From NCBI RefSeq assembly GCF_030066895.1, contig NZ_JASJAV010000030.1, positions 62,001 to 126,000 of the forward strand: DNA of 64,000 bases, read 5' to 3'. The notes below the pieces were generated by a model that made no database searches, was not told the DNA's origin, and saw only the letters and a program-made list of their open reading frames with translations. A program made the position numbers and the translations under genes. Positions within the stretch are counted from its first letter, which is position 1. Every line of letters starts with the position of its first letter. The DNA comes from Breoghania sp. GTDB lineage: Bacteria > Pseudomonadota > Alphaproteobacteria > Rhizobiales > Stappiaceae. Shown piece after piece: positions 39,760-49,980 of the stretch.

Positions 39760-40647
39760 TCAAGAGGAAGGAAGGGAGCGCGCGGGATGATCTGCGCGAA
39801 CCGCGCATTCGTCCTGCCGCAGCGGGGCGGATATCCGTTCCGCCCTCAGCCGACCCTGCAGGTGATTAACGCGGGTCTCCAGAAACTCGACGCGGTCGAT
39901 CAACACGGTCAGGACATCGCCGACGGGATTGGGGATGAGATGATGGTCGAGACCGATGCGGCCGTCGGAACGCCACATCACACGCTTCGACTTCACCACC
40001 TTTCCGGGGATGCCGATGACGGTCATTTCCGGCGGCACATCCTCGACAACGACGGAATTGGCCCCGATGCGGCAGCCTGCGCCGATCCGGATGGGGCCGA
40101 GGATCTTGGTGCCCGCCCCGGCCAGCACCCTGTCTTCCAGCGTCGGATGGCGCTTACCCGCCGACCAGCTCGTGCCGCCCAGCGTCACGCCGTGATAGAG
40201 GGTGACGTCATCGCCGACCTCGGCCGTCTCGCCGATGACGACGCCCGCGCCATGATCGATGAAAAAGCGCCGACCGATGGTCGCGCCGGGGTGGATGTCG
40301 ACATTGGTGAGAACGCGCGCAAACCACGACAGGAAGCGCGCGGAAAAGAGAAATCCCCGCTGCCACAGCCGATGAGCGATGCGATGCCAGATAACGGCAT
40401 GAACGCCGGGATAGGTGAGCACGATTTTAAGCGTATTGCGGGCGGCGGGATCGCGCGCCCGGACGCAGCCAACGTCCTCGCGCAGCAGCGCGCGGAGCGA
40501 TGTGGGCGTCTCCCGTGCGACGTCCTTTTCTGGCAGAGAGGGCTCCGACGGCGCCTTGCCGATCCGCTTGTCCGGACCGGACATGGCAAGCAACGCCTCG
40601 GCCCCGGAGGTCGGCCCATGGTAATCGTCGCGCAACTCGAAGGGCAT
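39760..40647 (-). CDS. cysE: Serine O-acetyltransferase CysE
   Basis: About 295 residues, intact. A helical N-terminus and a left-handed beta-helix with hexapeptide repeats: [100 protein letters not shown]. It makes O-acetylserine for cysteine, the sulfur source for NifS; nif clusters often carry their own copy. Start at MPFELRDD (40647), 14 bases after the nifS stop. The C-terminal tail after [12 protein letters not shown] is longer than in many CysE and poorly conserved-looking. Confidence 0.9.
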   Translation of the reverse strand: MPFELRDDYHGPTSGAEALLAMSGPDKRIGKAPSEPSLPEKDVARETPTSLRALLREDVGCVRARDPAARNTLKIVLTYPGVHAVIWHRIAHRLWQRGFLFSARFLSWFARVLTNVDIHPGATIGRRFFIDHGAGVVIGETAEVGDDVTLYHGVTLGGTSWSAGKRHPTLEDRVLAGAGTKILGPIRIGAGCRIGANSVVVEDVPPEMTVIGIPGKVVKSKRVMWRSDGRIGLDHHLIPNPVGDVLTVLIDRVEFLETRVNHLQGRLRAERISAPLRQDECAVRADHPARSLPSS

Positions 40648-40661
40648 GGCGTTCCTCCCGC

Positions 40662-41935
40662 TCAACCGCTCAGCCCCGCGACACGGGCCAGGTCGCCGCG
40701 CCGGTCGCGCCACAGCGGCGATTTCGACTGCACTTCGGCAATGACGGTCGGCAACACGTCGAGGACGCGGTCGATCTCGTCACCCGTCGTTTCGCAGGAA
40801 AGGGAGAAGCGGATGGCTCCCTGCTGCGCCGTTGCGGGAACGTCCATGGCGCGCAGCACGTGCGACGGTTCCATCGAGCCGGATGCGCAGGCCGAGCCCG
40901 AGGCGACGGCGATACCCGCCTACTCCAGCTTGTGCAGGATGGCCTCGGCATCGAGACAATCGAAGCCAATGTCGCAGGTGTTGGGAAGCCGGTCGACGGC
41001 GGCGCCGAGGACGAAACAGTCGCCGATCCCCTGCACGACGCCCTGTTCTAACCGGTCGCGCAAGGAGCGCACACGGATCGTCTCCTCATCCATCCGGGCC
41101 AGGGCGATTTCGGCTGCCGCACCGAGCCCGACGATCGCAGACACATTTTCCGTTCCCGCCCGACGGCCGCGCTCCTGGCGCCTGGCGACCGCCGCGCACC
41201 ATCGGCTTCAGCTTGACGCCCTTGCTGACATCGCCCTTGCTGACATCGCCCTTGCTGACATCGCCCTTGCTGACATCGCCCTTGCTGACATAAAGTGCGC
41301 CGATACCCTTGGGCTCGTGCAGCTTATGGCCGGACAGCGAGAGCATGTCGATTTCACTGGCGGCAAGATCGATCGGAACCTTACCGACGGCCTGGACCGC
41401 ATCGGAATGAAAAAGCGCGCCGACCTCGTGGGCAAGCGCGGCCAGTTCCTCCACCGGATAGAGAACACCCGTCTTGTTGTTCGCCCACATGATCGAGGTC
41501 AGTACCGTCTGCTCCGTCAGCGCGGCGCGGTAGGCGTCGATATCAAGACGACCGTTCCCGTCCACCCCGACCACGACCACGTCAACACCGCGGCTTTGCT
41601 GAAGATAGGTGGCCAGGGAGAGAACCGCGGGATGTTCAACCGCGCTCGTCACGATCCGGTTGCGCCCGGGCTGCGTCTCGAGAGCCGAGAGAATGGCCGA
41701 CTTGTCGGATTCCGTGCCCCCGAAGGTGAAGACGATCTCCTGATCGTGCTTCCGCCCCCAAGAGGGCGCGGACCTGTCGGCGCGCCTCGCACAGCGCACC
41801 GGCGACCTCCAACCCGAAGGCATGGGAGGACGAGGCATTGCCGAACTGCTCGCTGAAATAGGGCGGCATGGCCGCCACCACATCGGGGTCCGTACGGGTC
41901 GTCGCGTTGTTGTCGAGATAGATCGGTCTCACCAC
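40662..41935 (-). pseudogene. nifS: Cysteine desulfurase NifS, multiply interrupted and with a minisatellite insertion
   Basis: Starts MVRPIYLDNNATTRTDPDVV. Later segments IVFTFGGTESDKSAILSALE, IVTSAVEHPAVLSLATYLQQ, GALFHSDAVQAVGKV, LSLSGHKLHEPKGIGALYV (PLP lysine) and VASGSACASGSMEPSHVLRA (active-site cysteine) are all present. Lesions: a frameshift near 41755 after ALLG, four extra in-frame copies of a 15-bp unit encoding VSKGD right after the PLP-lysine loop (41221-41291), a frameshift near 41180 after GGRQ, and TAG at 40920-40922 in LHKLE-AGIAV. NifS supplies sulfur for nitrogenase clusters; no intact enzyme can come from this copy. Confidence 0.92.
41221..41291 (-). repeat. 15-bp minisatellite in nifS (VSKGD array)
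   Basis: CTTGCTGACATCGCC (plus strand) occurs four times in full (41221-41235, 41236-41250, 41251-41265, 41266-41280), followed by 11 bases of a fifth copy. On the coding strand it gives VSKGD four times before VSKGV. The copies are identical, which points to recent expansion or assembly slippage. Confidence 0.96.
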
Positions 41936-41968
41936 AACTTCCTTCCCTCTGGCTTTCCCCCTCGGATC

Positions 41969-41998
41969 ATCCCGCCAGCGTTCGGCCCGCCAGCGTCC
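41969..41998. repeat. 15-bp tandem duplication between nifU and nifS
   Basis: CCCGCCAGCGTTCGG (41969-41983) is followed by CCCGCCAGCGTCCGG (41984-41998), one mismatch. Non-coding spacer between the nifU-like stop and the nifS start. Confidence 0.85.
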
Positions 41999-42001
41999 GG
42001 A

Positions 42002-42312
42002 TCAGGCGGGTACCCCGCCCATGACCGGGACGAGACGGACGAATTCGCCGAGTTCCTCCACCATGCGCGACTGGATGCCCTCGAGCGTCATCGAGGCGAG
42101 CTTGCACATGACGCAGGCCCCGCTGAGACGCACCAGCACGCGCTTCCCCTCCACCTTGACGAGGACGCAGTCCCCCCCTCACGCTGGAGGTTGGGCCGGA
42201 CTTCATCGAGAACGCGGTTGATGACGGCGATGCGTTCGACCTCGCGGCCATCGGGCATTTCGGCGGACGCCTCGGGCGTCGCCTCAGAGATCTGGACCAG
42301 CCGGGTCTGCAC
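42002..42312 (-). pseudogene. nifU: NifU C-terminal (Nfu) domain protein, frameshifted in a G run
   Basis: About 103 residues, equal to the Nfu domain of NifU alone. GTG start at 42312 with AGGAGG upstream: VQTRLVQISEATPEASAEMP, RIAVINRVLDEVRPNLQREG. Then a run of seven G at about 42172-42178 leaves the frame one base short; eight G would give GDCVLVKVEGKRVLVRLSGA and CVMCKLASMTLEGIQSRMV with the CxxC cluster ligands, ending VPVMGGVPA. A single homopolymer deletion is a lesion that sequencing error could also produce, so this is the least certain pseudogene in the cluster. The IscU-like and ferredoxin domains of full NifU are absent. Confidence 0.8.
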
Positions 42313-42366
42313 GGTGTTTCCCTCCTTTGGTATCCTTCGCCCTTTCCCAGTGGCGCGCGCTGCGGC

Positions 42367-42687
42367 TCAGCCGAACGACTTGCCGCAGGAACAGCTCGAG
42401 GTGGCGTTCGGGTTGTCGAAGGTGAAGCCGGATCCTTCCAGGGCGACGACGAAATCGATGGTCGTGCCGTTCAGGAGTTGATGGCTCGTGGTATCGACGA
42501 AGACTTTCACCCCGTCGCGCTCGATCACCGTGTCGTCCGGATCGGCGGTATCAACCAGGCTCATCATGTACTTGTAGCCGGCGCATCCGCCGGTCTCGAC
42601 CATGATGCGCAGGCCGCCGACGGGATCCTTTGCACCGGAAATCGCGGTGCGGACGGCTTCCAGGGCGCTGTCTGTCAGATTAATCAT
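42367..42687 (-). CDS. iscA: Nif-associated A-type Fe-S carrier IscA/HesB
   Basis: 106 residues, intact. MINLTDSALEAVRTAISGAK, GLRIMVETGGCAGYKYMMSL, VDTTSHQLLNGTTIDFVVAL, and the C-terminal SSCSCGKSF. The three ligand cysteines (C35, C99, C101) are all present. It delivers Fe-S clusters to apoproteins, here probably for nitrogenase maturation. First gene of the leftward operon iscA-nifU-nifS-cysE-nifW, with a sigma-54 promoter and NifA site directly upstream. Confidence 0.92.
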   Translation of the reverse strand: MINLTDSALEAVRTAISGAKDPVGGLRIMVETGGCAGYKYMMSLVDTADPDDTVIERDGVKVFVDTTSHQLLNGTTIDFVVALEGSGFTFDNPNATSSCSCGKSFG

Positions 42688-42734
42688 CGCTGCCTTCCCA
42701 TCGCTACTGATGGTCTTTCTCTGAAGATCTTTCA

Positions 42735-42749
42735 GCAAGCGCCGTGCCA
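42735..42749 (-). promoter_or_regulatory. Sigma-54 (-24/-12) promoter of the iscA-nifU-nifS operon
   Basis: Minus strand TGGCACGGCGCTTGC, a near-perfect consensus with GG-N10-GC spacing, about 48 bases before the iscA start. Confidence 0.92.
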
Positions 42750-42813
42750 TGGCGTGAAATCTGCAGTTTTCCGCCATTCTGGCCCTTCCAATCGCTGTTG
42801 TCTTTGCAACGTT

Positions 42814-42829
42814 TGTCGGGTTTGCGACA
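42814..42829. promoter_or_regulatory. NifA upstream activator sequence for the iscA-nifU-nifS operon
   Basis: TGTCGGGTTTGCGACA, TGT-N10-ACA, about 65 bases upstream of the -24 box. It lies between iscA and the truncated sufD. Confidence 0.9.
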
Positions 42830-42984
42830 GACAGGTTCTCTCCATCATCCGGGACGCCTCGCCCCCGACCGGAGAAGAGATTCAGCGGAAACCCTCGGCT
42901 TTTCCCGGCGGACCCGGTGAAAAGTTGCGCCGTGAGGCAAATCGACAAACCGCTTGCATACGAGGGATCGGACGCATCAACGCG

Positions 42985-43796
42985 GACGAGCAGAAGGCCC
43001 ACCCGATCGTCGGGCTCAATACCGCGCTGACGGAGGAAGGCTTCGTCCTCCATGTGCCGAAAGGCGAGACGCTCGCCGCGCCGCTGCATGTGCGCTTCGA
43101 GTGGTCGGCCGAGGCCGGTGACCGGCATGTCCGGCTGGCCGATGAAGCGTCACTCACGCATGTGCGCATCGACAGGCTGGGGGCGAGCGGTCGTCTCAGC
43201 GCTGTGACCCTCGGCGAGGTGGGCGCGGCGGCACAATACAAGGCGTTCAACCTTTCCGAAGGCGACCATTTCTGCCGCAACGAGGCGCTGTTCGCGCTTA
43301 TCGGCGAAGGGGCAAACGTGGAGATCGACGGGGCGTTTCCCGTCACCCGCGACAACCATTGCGACAACACCGCCGTGATCATCCATGCGGTGCCGAACAC
43401 GACAAGCCGCCAGGCCTTTCGCGGCGTGCTGTCGGGCCGCTCGAAGAGCGCTTACCAGGGCTGCGTGAAGGTGGCGGAGGATGCCCAGAAGACCGACGCC
43501 TACCAGATGAGCCGGGCACTGCTGCTTTCGCGCGAAGCGCGGATCGCGACCAAGCCGGAACTGGAAATCTACGCCGATGACGTGAAGTGCAGCCACGGCG
43601 CAACCGCGGGCGAGATGGACGGCGATGCGCTGTTCTTCCTGCGCTCGCGCGGCATTAGGGAGGAAGAAGCCCGGGCCATGCTGGTCGAGGTGTTCCTGCA
43701 GGAAGCGGTGGAGACGATCGAACGGGACGACCTGGCAGCCATGGCGGCGGCCGCGATCCGCGACGGGCTCTCCGTTCACCAAAGCGAGGTCAGCCA

Positions 43797-43806
<10 letters not shown>
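42985..43806 (+). pseudogene. sufD: SufD, N-terminal part missing
   Basis: The C-terminal two thirds of the Fe-S scaffold subunit SufD: HPIVGLNTALTEEGFVLHVP, LHVRFEWSAEAGDRHVRLAD, DNTAVIIHAVPNTTSRQAFR, GVLSGRSKSAYQGCVKVAED, LEIYADDVKCSHGATAGEMD (the conserved CSHGAT), FLRSRGIREEEARAMLVEVF. The usual N-terminal region with the W-K-Y-T motif is absent; upstream the frame is open but unrecognisable and runs straight into the nif promoter region. sufB and sufC, which normally precede sufD, are not in the window. The stop overlaps the start of sufS. Confidence 0.83.
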
Positions 43807-44875
<1,069 letters not shown>

Positions 44876-44939
44876 TGACGCCACCTTGCAGGAACGGCCC
44901 TTCGCGGCCGCTCCGGGCTCACCCCGCGAGGATGCCCGG

Positions 44940-45233
44940 ATGGAACATGTCATCACGGCGATCCGGACCGTGCTCGACCCGGAAATCCCGGTCAACGTCT
45001 ACGACCTGAGGCTGATCTACGACATCGCCATCAATGATGTGAACGTTGCCGAGATCGAGATGACGCTAACCGCGCCGGGCTGCCCGGTGGCCAGAGAACT
45101 GGTCGGCTGGGTGCAAAGGGCCGTCAACGATGTCTCCGGCATCGATGCCGTCGTCGTGCGGCTGGTGTTCGATCCGCCCTGGGACACGTCGAGAATGTCG
45201 GAGGAGGCCCGGTTGGAACTCGGCTTCATGTGA
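44940..45233 (+). CDS. sufT: SufT (MIP18/DUF59) Fe-S assembly factor
   Basis: 97 residues from MEHVITAIRTVLDPEIPVNV, a small MIP18-fold protein: VYDLRLIYDIAINDVNVAEI, MTLTAPGCPVARELVGWVQR, VVVRLVFDPPWDTSRMSEEA. It contains the conserved D-P-E-I-P-V and T-x-x-x-C-P motifs. The position usually occupied by Gly in YDLGLIY is Arg here. It helps load Fe-S clusters onto targets. The frame upstream is open to a TTG at 44886, so an earlier start is possible. Downstream of sufS with a 64-base gap, before irr. Confidence 0.82.
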   Translation: MEHVITAIRTVLDPEIPVNVYDLRLIYDIAINDVNVAEIEMTLTAPGCPVARELVGWVQRAVNDVSGIDAVVVRLVFDPPWDTSRMSEEARLELGFM

Positions 45234-45284
45234 GCCGGACGTCGGATGGATCAGCTCCCGCAAGTGTTTGAAGGAGAACGCGAT

Positions 45285-45753
45285 ATGTCAAACCTCCGCA
45301 CGGCTCCCGCGCCCTGCCCGGTAGCAACCGACCCGATCAGACTGAAAGACCGGCTGCAAAAGGCGGGGCTCCGGGTCACGCGGCAGCGCCTTGCCCTGGG
45401 AAGACTGCTCTTCAACGGGAAGCATCAGCACATCACGGCCGAGAAGTTGCACCAAAGGGCGATCGGAGCGAAGGCGCACCTGACGCTTGCGACCGTCTAC
45501 AACACGCTTCACCAGTTCAAGGCGGCGGGCCTTCTGCGCGAAGTCGCGGTCAGCGCCTCGACGAACTACTTCGATACCGATTACCTCCGACCACTATCAC
45601 TATTTCATCGGAGACGACCGGGCCGTGGTCGACATGCCGCTTGCATCGGTCTCACTCGACAGCATTCCGGAAGCCCCCAAAGGCATGGAAGTCACCCATA
45701 TCGACGTGATCGTCCATGTCAGACGGATCGGTTCCGGCTACCGCGCGGGCTAG
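45285..45753 (+). pseudogene. irr: Iron response regulator Irr (Fur family), frameshifted
   Basis: MSNLRTAPAPCPVATDPIRL after a good AAGGAGA. LQKAGLRVTRQRLALGRLLF, ITAEKLHQRAIGAKAHLTLA, TVYNTLHQFKAAGLLREVAV form the winged-helix DNA-binding domain of Irr/Fur. One extra T near 45584 breaks the frame after FDTD; the next frame gives TSDHYHYFIGDDRAVVDMPL, EGMEV-type ending GMEVTHIDVIVHVRR. The His-rich dimerisation/metal site HYHYF is in the shifted part. Irr controls haem, iron uptake and Fe-S genes in rhizobia. A truncated protein would keep the DNA-binding half but not dimerise. Confidence 0.87.
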
Positions 45754-45855
45754 GGTGTTGTCCCCTCGCCCGTTCCCTGCCCCAGCACCAGACCAGATAG
45801 CCTTTCGTCCGACCTCCCGGAAAGGTCGTCGCCTCGTGAACGGAGATGATTATGC

Positions 45856-46400
45856 ATGTTGAGAAAGGTTCCTGACGTCACCTTCCGCACCCGGGTTCAC
45901 GACGAGAGCGTCGAAAAACCGAACCCTTAATTGGTGGGACTACAAGACCACGAACGACTACTTCGTCGGAAAGCGCGTCATTCTCTTTTCGCTGCCCGGC
46001 GCCTTCACGCCGACCTGCTCGACCTACCAGTTGCCAGACTTCGAGAAGTTCTATCCGGAATTCGAAGCTCTCGGCATCGACGATATCTACTGCATCTCCG
46101 TCAATGACGCCTTCGTCATGAACGCCTGGGCGAAAGCGTAGAACCTTGAGAACGTGACGGTTCTTCCGGACGGGTCGGGCGAGTTCACCCGCAAGATGGC
46201 CATGCTGGTCGCCAAGGACAATCTCGGCTTCGGCATGCGCTCCTGGCGCTACGCGGCGATCGTCAACGACGGACGGATCGAGCGGATGCTTCGAGGAGAA
46301 TGGCTTTGCAGACAATTGCGAGACCGATCCCTATGGCATCTCCTCGCCGCAAAACATCCTCGAGGTGCTGAAGGAGATGGAAAAGGAAGAGGCCGCATAA
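45856..46400 (+). pseudogene. Peroxiredoxin (Prx5 type), interrupted
   Basis: Starts MLRKVPDVTFRTRVHDESVE. An indel or stop near 45927 separates this from WWDYKTTNDYFVGKRVILFS, LPGAFTPTCSTYQLPDFEKF (peroxidatic Cys), GIDDIYCISVNDAFVMNAWA. TAG at 46139-46141 replaces a residue in KA-NLENVTVLPDGS (CAG to TAG is simplest), and an extra C near 46290 shifts the frame before FEENGFADNCETDPYGISSP, which ends EVLKEMEKEEAA. Such peroxiredoxins protect nitrogen-fixing cells from peroxide and are often found beside nif genes. Three lesions; dead as read. Confidence 0.87.
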
Positions 46401-46459
46401 GCGCGGGCCCTTCCTGCCTCATTGCCTGCGTCATTGTCCGGCGAATTGAAGGAAACCCT

Positions 46460-46475
46460 TGTCGCGTTTGCGACA
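46460..46475. promoter_or_regulatory. NifA upstream activator sequence for nifV
   Basis: TGTCGCGTTTGCGACA, TGT-N10-ACA, within the longer palindrome CTTGTCGCGTTTGCGACAAG. It lies about 160 bases before the nifV start and about 65 bases before a -24/-12-like sequence. Confidence 0.88.
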
Positions 46476-46537
46476 AGGGTTCGCTTTCCGACATGGCTTG
46501 ATCATAATAGATCAAACAATATCAATATTTTATTTGC

Positions 46538-46552
46538 TGGCATGGCTCTTCC
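46538..46552 (+). promoter_or_regulatory. Degenerate sigma-54 promoter of nifV
   Basis: TGGCATGGCTCTTCC: the -24 GG is intact and the spacing is right, but the invariant -12 GC reads CC. Compared with the two good sites at 39233 and 42735, this looks damaged. Confidence 0.65.
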
Positions 46553-46633
46553 TAACGGTCATTTGACACGAACCGCAAGGATCTGCGCCTGACGACCGGT
46601 GCCGCAGGTTCCGCCCGAGCAAGGCATGAGCCC

Positions 46634-47858
46634 ATGGACAGCCTCCCCTTTGTCTTCCTGAACGACACGACGCTGCGCGACGGCGAGCAGGCGCCGGGCA
46701 TCGCCTTTTCGATGCAAGAGAAGATCGACATCGCCGAGGCGTTCGCCTTTGCCGGCGTGCCGGAGATCGAGGCGGGAACGCCGGCGATGGGCGAGGAGGA
46801 GATCGAGGCGATCCGCGTAATCTCGGAACTGAAGTGCGGTTTCCGCGTGCTGACCTGGTGTCGGATGACCGCGGGCGCTCTCGGCGCGGCTGTCAAGAGT
46901 GGCGCGGACACCGTGAACCTTTCCATCCCGATGTCGGACCTGATTCTGTCGAAGAAGCTCGGCATCGGCCGCGACGAGGCGCTCAAGCGTATCCGGCACC
47001 ATGTCGCGGCGGCGCGCAACGCGGGGTTCGATGTGGCGGTGGGCGGCGAGGATTCATCCCGCGCGAACCCGGATCACCTCGCCCGGGTGGCGGAAGCCGC
47101 TGAAGAAGCCGGCGCCTTCCGACTGAGGCTTGCGGACACGGTCGGCATCCTCGATCCCTTTTCCACGCATGCGCTTGTCGAGCGGGTGGTGCGCTCGGCA
47201 AGCGGGCTGGCGCTGGAATTCCACGCCCACAACGACCTGGGCCTTGCCACCGCCAACAGCCTGGCCGCCGTGCGGGCGGGCGCGGCACATCTTCGGTCAC
47301 CGTCAACGACATCGGCGAGCGCGCCGACAACACGCCGCTCGACGAAATGGCCGTGGCGCTGGGCCGTCTGCACAGGTTCCAGACCGGGATCGACTGGAAG
47401 CAGCTCCCCTCCTTGCCGCGGGCGTTGCAGACGCGTCGGGACGGCCGGTCCCCCATGCCAAGGCGATCGTCGGCAGCCATGTCTTCAGCCACGAATCCGG
47501 CATCCACGTCGCCGCGCTTCTGAAGGCGCCGGAAACCTACCAGGGGCTGGACCCGGCGGAGATCGGCCGCCGCCACACCATCGTGCTCGGCAAGCATTCG
47601 GGAACGGCGGCGCTCGGCAATGCGCTGGCCCGGCTTGGCCACAAATGCGATCCTGCCGTCGCGCCCGTTCTGCTTTCACTGATGCGCCATCACGCGACCA
47701 AGCACAAGGGCCCGGTGGGCGACGGCGATCTGGAACGACTGTTTCTGCTGGCGGAGGAATTTCTCGATCTTGGCCCGGAGGACGGCATACCGACAGGAGG
47801 GCACGACGATACCGGCAGCATCGCGGGTGTGGCCCCGGAGGGCCGCCTGCACAGCTAG
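46634..47858 (+). pseudogene. nifV: Homocitrate synthase NifV, frameshifted
   Basis: NifV makes homocitrate, the organic ligand of the nitrogenase FeMo-cofactor. FLNDTTLRDGEQAPGIAFSM, EIEAGTPAMGEEEIEAIRVI, NLSIPMSDLILSKKLGIGRD, GGEDSSRANPDHLARVAEAA, FHAHNDLGLATANSLAAVRA are in one frame. A missing base near 47293 then shifts it (VTVNDIGERADNTPLDEMAV in the next frame), and a second shift near 47405 is needed before GRPVPHAKAIVGSHVFSHES, GIHVAALLKAPETYQGLDPA, HTIVLGKHSGTAALGNALAR. The end GVAPEGRLHS stops at 47858. Not functional as read. Confidence 0.91.
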
Positions 47859-48160
47859 GGCGCTCCCCGTTCAGGCTGACCCGCTCCGGACACGCGGCTC
47901 GGTTCGGTGCGTCCGGCATACCCGACACGTCTGCGCCCCCGGAAACGGGGTTTCCGGTTCAATTCGCATGCCCACTAAAGCGAGACACGAACCGTGCCCG
48001 AGCGTTTTTGCGCGTCTATACAACCGTATATTTACCTATATCACTGGATTTCCAAGAACCTTCAGATCGAATACGCTGGAACGGCGCCCCGAAATATGAT
48101 GTACTTTTATCCCTCTCGATGGTTCGATGAATTCTGCACCAAATTATTTCGGGGAAAATC
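47859..48160. other. Intergenic region between nifV and the DUF3089 gene
   Basis: Holds the boundary between the eroded nif island and the better-preserved right part of the window. AT-rich from about 48000. I see no terminator, repeat or integrase remnant here. Confidence 0.35.
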
Positions 48161-49243
48161 ATGTTCCATTTTCCAACGCGTTTTTCTTTGATACTTTTAT
48201 TTTCTCTGATCGCGGCCCTGGGCGGGGGCGTTTTCATTGCCTTCGGCGAAAACGCGTCGGGAACGGGCACGCCGGAGCTTCCGCCCTTTACGGAAGCCGA
48301 TGTTCCACCCGCACCGGACTATGAAAAGGCAAGCAGCTGGCTGGACTTGCCTGACAACCCGGACCAGTTCGCCGTTGATATCTTCTGGGTCTATCCGACC
48401 GTGCTTCTCGACGATTCAGCCTGGCTGATGAATATCACCGACAAGAAGCTCATTGCCGCGGCCCAGCTCTCCGTCGTCACCGAGGCGCGCGCCTTTTCGA
48501 GCCAGGCGAACCTCTATGCCCCGCTCTACCGCCAGATGAACATTTACGGCTTCACGAACGATTCGGAGGAGTGGGAGCCCATCGCCGACTACGGCATGGA
48601 CGACGTTCATCGGGCACTTGCGTATTACCTGAAGCATTACAACAAGGGACGCCCCTTCATCCTGGCGGGACATAGCCAGGGCTCCTACGATCTCATTCAG
48701 ATTGTGTTGGCTTCCTGGGGCAAGACGAAGCCCCCGAGCAAGGAGCTTTCCCCGGACGAGCAGCTGATCGCCGATGCCAAAGACCGGCTGATCGCGGGTT
48801 ATGTCGTCGGCTGGTCTCTCACCCGGCAGGACCTGCGGCTCAACCCGGAAATCAAGGTCTGCGACGAGCCGCATCAGACGGGTTGCTTTGTCAGCTACAA
48901 CTCGGTGGCGCCGGGCAAACAGAAGGAGTCGCCCGTCATTTTCCCCGGAGCCATCGTCGTCAATCCGCTGATATGGACCCGGGACACGGCTCTCGCGCCC
49001 GCCAAGGACAATCGCGGTTCGACCTTCATCAACAAGGACGGCACCTACCAGATCTTGCCGCGGTTCGCCTCCGCCCAGATCGCCGATTTCGGGCTGTCGG
49101 TGGTGGCGAAGGACCCGGAGCGGCTCGAAGCGCCCGGTTTTCCCGAAGGCGTCTATCACGGTTACGACTATCCGCTGTTCTACGAGAACATCATGTCAAA
49201 CGCCTCGCAGCGCATTCAGGCCTATTTCAAGCAGAAGCACTAG
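48161..49243 (+). CDS. DUF3089 alpha/beta-hydrolase-like exported protein
   Basis: 360 residues, intact. The N-terminal helix SLILLFSLIAALGGGVFIAF is a signal anchor. Then DIFWVYPTVLLDDSAWLMNI, FSSQANLYAPLYRQMNIYGF, DVHRALAYYLKHYNKGRPFI, LAGHSQGSYDLIQIVLASWG with the GHSQGS nucleophile elbow, FVSYNSVAPGKQKESPVIFP, and YHGYDYPLFYENIMSNASQR. This matches the DUF3089 family of putative lipases or esterases with unknown substrates. Start preceded by GGGGAA. Followed after 7 bases by the ParA-like gene, so the two are probably cotranscribed. Confidence 0.82.
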   Translation: MFHFPTRFSLILLFSLIAALGGGVFIAFGENASGTGTPELPPFTEADVPPAPDYEKASSWLDLPDNPDQFAVDIFWVYPTVLLDDSAWLMNITDKKLIAAAQLSVVTEARAFSSQANLYAPLYRQMNIYGFTNDSEEWEPIADYGMDDVHRALAYYLKHYNKGRPFILAGHSQGSYDLIQIVLASWGKTKPPSKELSPDEQLIADAKDRLIAGYVVGWSLTRQDLRLNPEIKVCDEPHQTGCFVSYNSVAPGKQKESPVIFPGAIVVNPLIWTRDTALAPAKDNRGSTFINKDGTYQILPRFASAQIADFGLSVVAKDPERLEAPGFPEGVYHGYDYPLFYENIMSNASQRIQAYFKQKH

Positions 49244-49250
49244 GAGAGAG

Positions 49251-49980
49251 ATGCAGTCTCCGTTTCGCGGTTCCGATACGGAGGACAGACCGATTGACGG
49301 GAACAATACGGTTAACACGTGGTTTTCCCGGCAGATGAGCGGATCTGTCGTCACCATCGCCTCGCTCAAGGGGGGAAGCGGCAAGACAACCCTTGCCACG
49401 TGCCTGGCCGTGCACTGGCACCTGAAAGGCCTCAATCCGCTGCTGATCGATGCCGACCCGCAACGCTCCATCATGCGCCTGGCCGAACGCGACAAGGCGC
49501 TCGGCGGCGCGGCGCTGCTGGGACAGGCCGACAAGAACGTCTGGGAGACGATCAAGCAGCAGAACCCGGGATACGGCGTCACCATCGTCGATACGCCGGG
49601 TTTCGACAGCGAAATCACGATCGCCGCGCTGGCCGGTCGCCGATCTGGTGCTGATCCCAGTCAAGGCCTCGCCGCTCGACGTCGACCGGATGATGGATAC
49701 GGTAAAGAGGCTGATGGGATGGGCGCCGACATTTCGCTGTGTGCTGACGCAGACGATGCGGGGCAGCGTGGTCTCCCGTCATGTGCGCGCCGAGTTGAAG
49801 GAAAGCGGCTTTCCGCGGCTCGCCACCGAGATGCCGAGCCGCGTCGCCTATGCGGAGGCGGGCCTGTTCGGCGCAACGCCGAGCCTGATGGCGCCGGAGG
49901 GGGCTGCTGCGCGCGATATCGCGGAAATAGCAGATGAGGCCGAAACATTGCTTTTGACCAAGAAAGAAATGAGCGCATGA
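49251..49980 (+). pseudogene. ParA/MinD-like ATPase, single frameshift
   Basis: Starts after a strong AGGAGAGAG; a later Met (MSGSVVTIASLKGGSGKTTL) would also give a complete P-loop domain. KGGSGKTT deviant Walker A, LLIDADPQRSIMRLAERD, VTIVDTPGFDSEITIAAL are in frame. An extra G near 49640 then shifts it; the correct continuation is VADLVLIPVKASPLDVDRMM, FRCVLTQTMRGSVVSRHVRA, PSRVAYAEAGLFGATPSLMA. The original end EMSA overlaps the next ATG as ATGA. This is the only lesion in the 48-54 kb block, and a one-base insertion is also the type of error a draft sequence can contain. Confidence 0.83.

Noticed and set aside
41221..41291. The 15-bp array as a CRISPR array
   Set aside because: The units are directly adjacent with no spacers and lie in a coding frame.
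39694..41856. A 720-codon plus-strand open frame opposite cysE and nifS
   Set aside because: The opposite strand carries clear CysE and NifS sequence, and the frame translates the nifS minisatellite as a meaningless repeat.
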